Source: Leptoclinus maculatus (lineage: Eukaryota > Chordata > Actinopteri > Perciformes > Stichaeidae). From it: 64,000 bases of DNA. Made by a program: the position numbers and the translations under genes. The stretch lies in assembly GCA_032191485.1 (NCBI GenBank), contig JAVDOI010000045.1, positions 1,513,909 through 1,577,908 on the forward strand. Direction: 5' to 3'. Shown one piece after another: positions 63,643-64,000 of the stretch. Numbering within the stretch: the stretch's first letter is position 1; every line of letters starts with the position of its first letter. A model generated the notes under the pieces. That model saw only the letters and a program-made list of their open reading frames with translations. It made no database searches and was not told where the DNA came from.

Positions 63643-64000
63643 GATAAAGAGGCATTCAAATCAAAAACATAGTTTTCCCGACAAAAGCCGTAATATGATC
63701 TTAAAACTAATAACGTACAACATATTTAGTATTTTACATGTGTTAAACTTCATTTTACCATAACTTATTAGTGAAAGGAGAAAAGCAGGAAACAATACCG
63801 GAATGACATACCCAGTAGATACAGCGGTGGAAGAAGCTTCAGATCATTTACTTAAAGTAAAAGTACCCTCAATGTAAAAATAGAAATTCCATAGAAGTAC
63901 AAGTCATGCATTCAACTTCTTATGAAGTACAGTAGTAAACAGTGTATATTGTGCAGATTGTCATGTTTTATAGTGGTATTTTGTTATATATAATTAAATG

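Larger units (their letters stand above)
55799..64000 (-). repeat. right arm of the inverted repeat, indel-rich copy
   Basis: Reverse complement of 47.6-55.76 kb with the same order: pitx3 exon 4, intron, 16-bp minisatellite, exon 3 and 11-bp minisatellite. Differences are mainly one- or two-base insertions and deletions spread evenly over exon, intron and repeats. Insertions dominate. That pattern is expected of an unpolished long read rather than of selection or drift. The arm runs off the window end. Confidence 0.92.

Noticed and set aside
47625..64000. Real inverted duplication giving two pitx3 genes or a giant biological palindrome
   Set aside because: Small indels dominate, both 3' ends near the axis are broken, there is almost no spacer, and the turn resembles an adapter. 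Kept only as an alternative until reads are examined.

Overview
The window is eukaryotic, most likely a teleost fish and probably a percomorph. The evidence is two recognisable vertebrate developmental or housekeeping genes with short exons and long introns, and remnants of fish-type dispersed repeats (L2/CR1-like retrotransposons, a Tc1/mariner element, a tRNA-derived SINE, several degenerate short repeats). Minisatellites and microsatellites are abundant. There is no bacterial or phage gene organisation, and most of the longer open frames are chance or tandem-repeat frames.

Layout. 1-29 kb: the 5' end of gbf1 (ARF guanine-nucleotide exchange factor) on the minus strand. Its first two coding exons are at 25928-26032 (start codon) and 22979-23045. 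About 23 kb of the following intron fills the left of the window and holds L2 fragments, an internally deleted Tc1/mariner element at about 10.03-10.84 kb, and a 12-bp telomere-like minisatellite at 19.39-19.84 kb. 29-36 kb: intergenic DNA between divergent promoters, with a possible gbf1 promoter near 29.0-29.6 kb. 36-55 kb: pitx3 (paired-like homeobox gene) on the plus strand, with a candidate 5' non-coding exon near 36.0-36.2 kb and coding exons at 43422-43530, 48538-48743 and 54611-55164. The divergent gbf1/pitx3 pair matches the arrangement known around human PITX3-GBF1.

55.78-64 kb: the sequence folds back on itself. The region from about 47.6 kb to 55.76 kb is repeated in reverse complement from about 55.80 kb to the window end. 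This includes pitx3 exons 3 and 4, an 11-bp and a 16-bp minisatellite, and the intron between them. The right arm differs mainly by scattered one- and two-base indels, in coding and non-coding DNA alike. The left arm also becomes indel-ridden in its last ~0.8 kb, which breaks the end of the pitx3 frame. Only about 39 nt separate the arms, and they contain a pyrimidine core that resembles the hairpin adapter of a long-read library. I therefore read the right arm as a probable assembly artefact (an unpolished fold-back read at a contig end), not a second pitx3 gene or a new palindromic system. A real recent inverted duplication is the alternative, and long-read or PCR data could exclude it.

Both genes are ordinary: gbf1 acts in Golgi trafficking, and pitx3 is a transcription factor for lens and midbrain dopaminergic neurons. 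Nothing in the sequence suggests that they work together beyond being long-standing neighbours.
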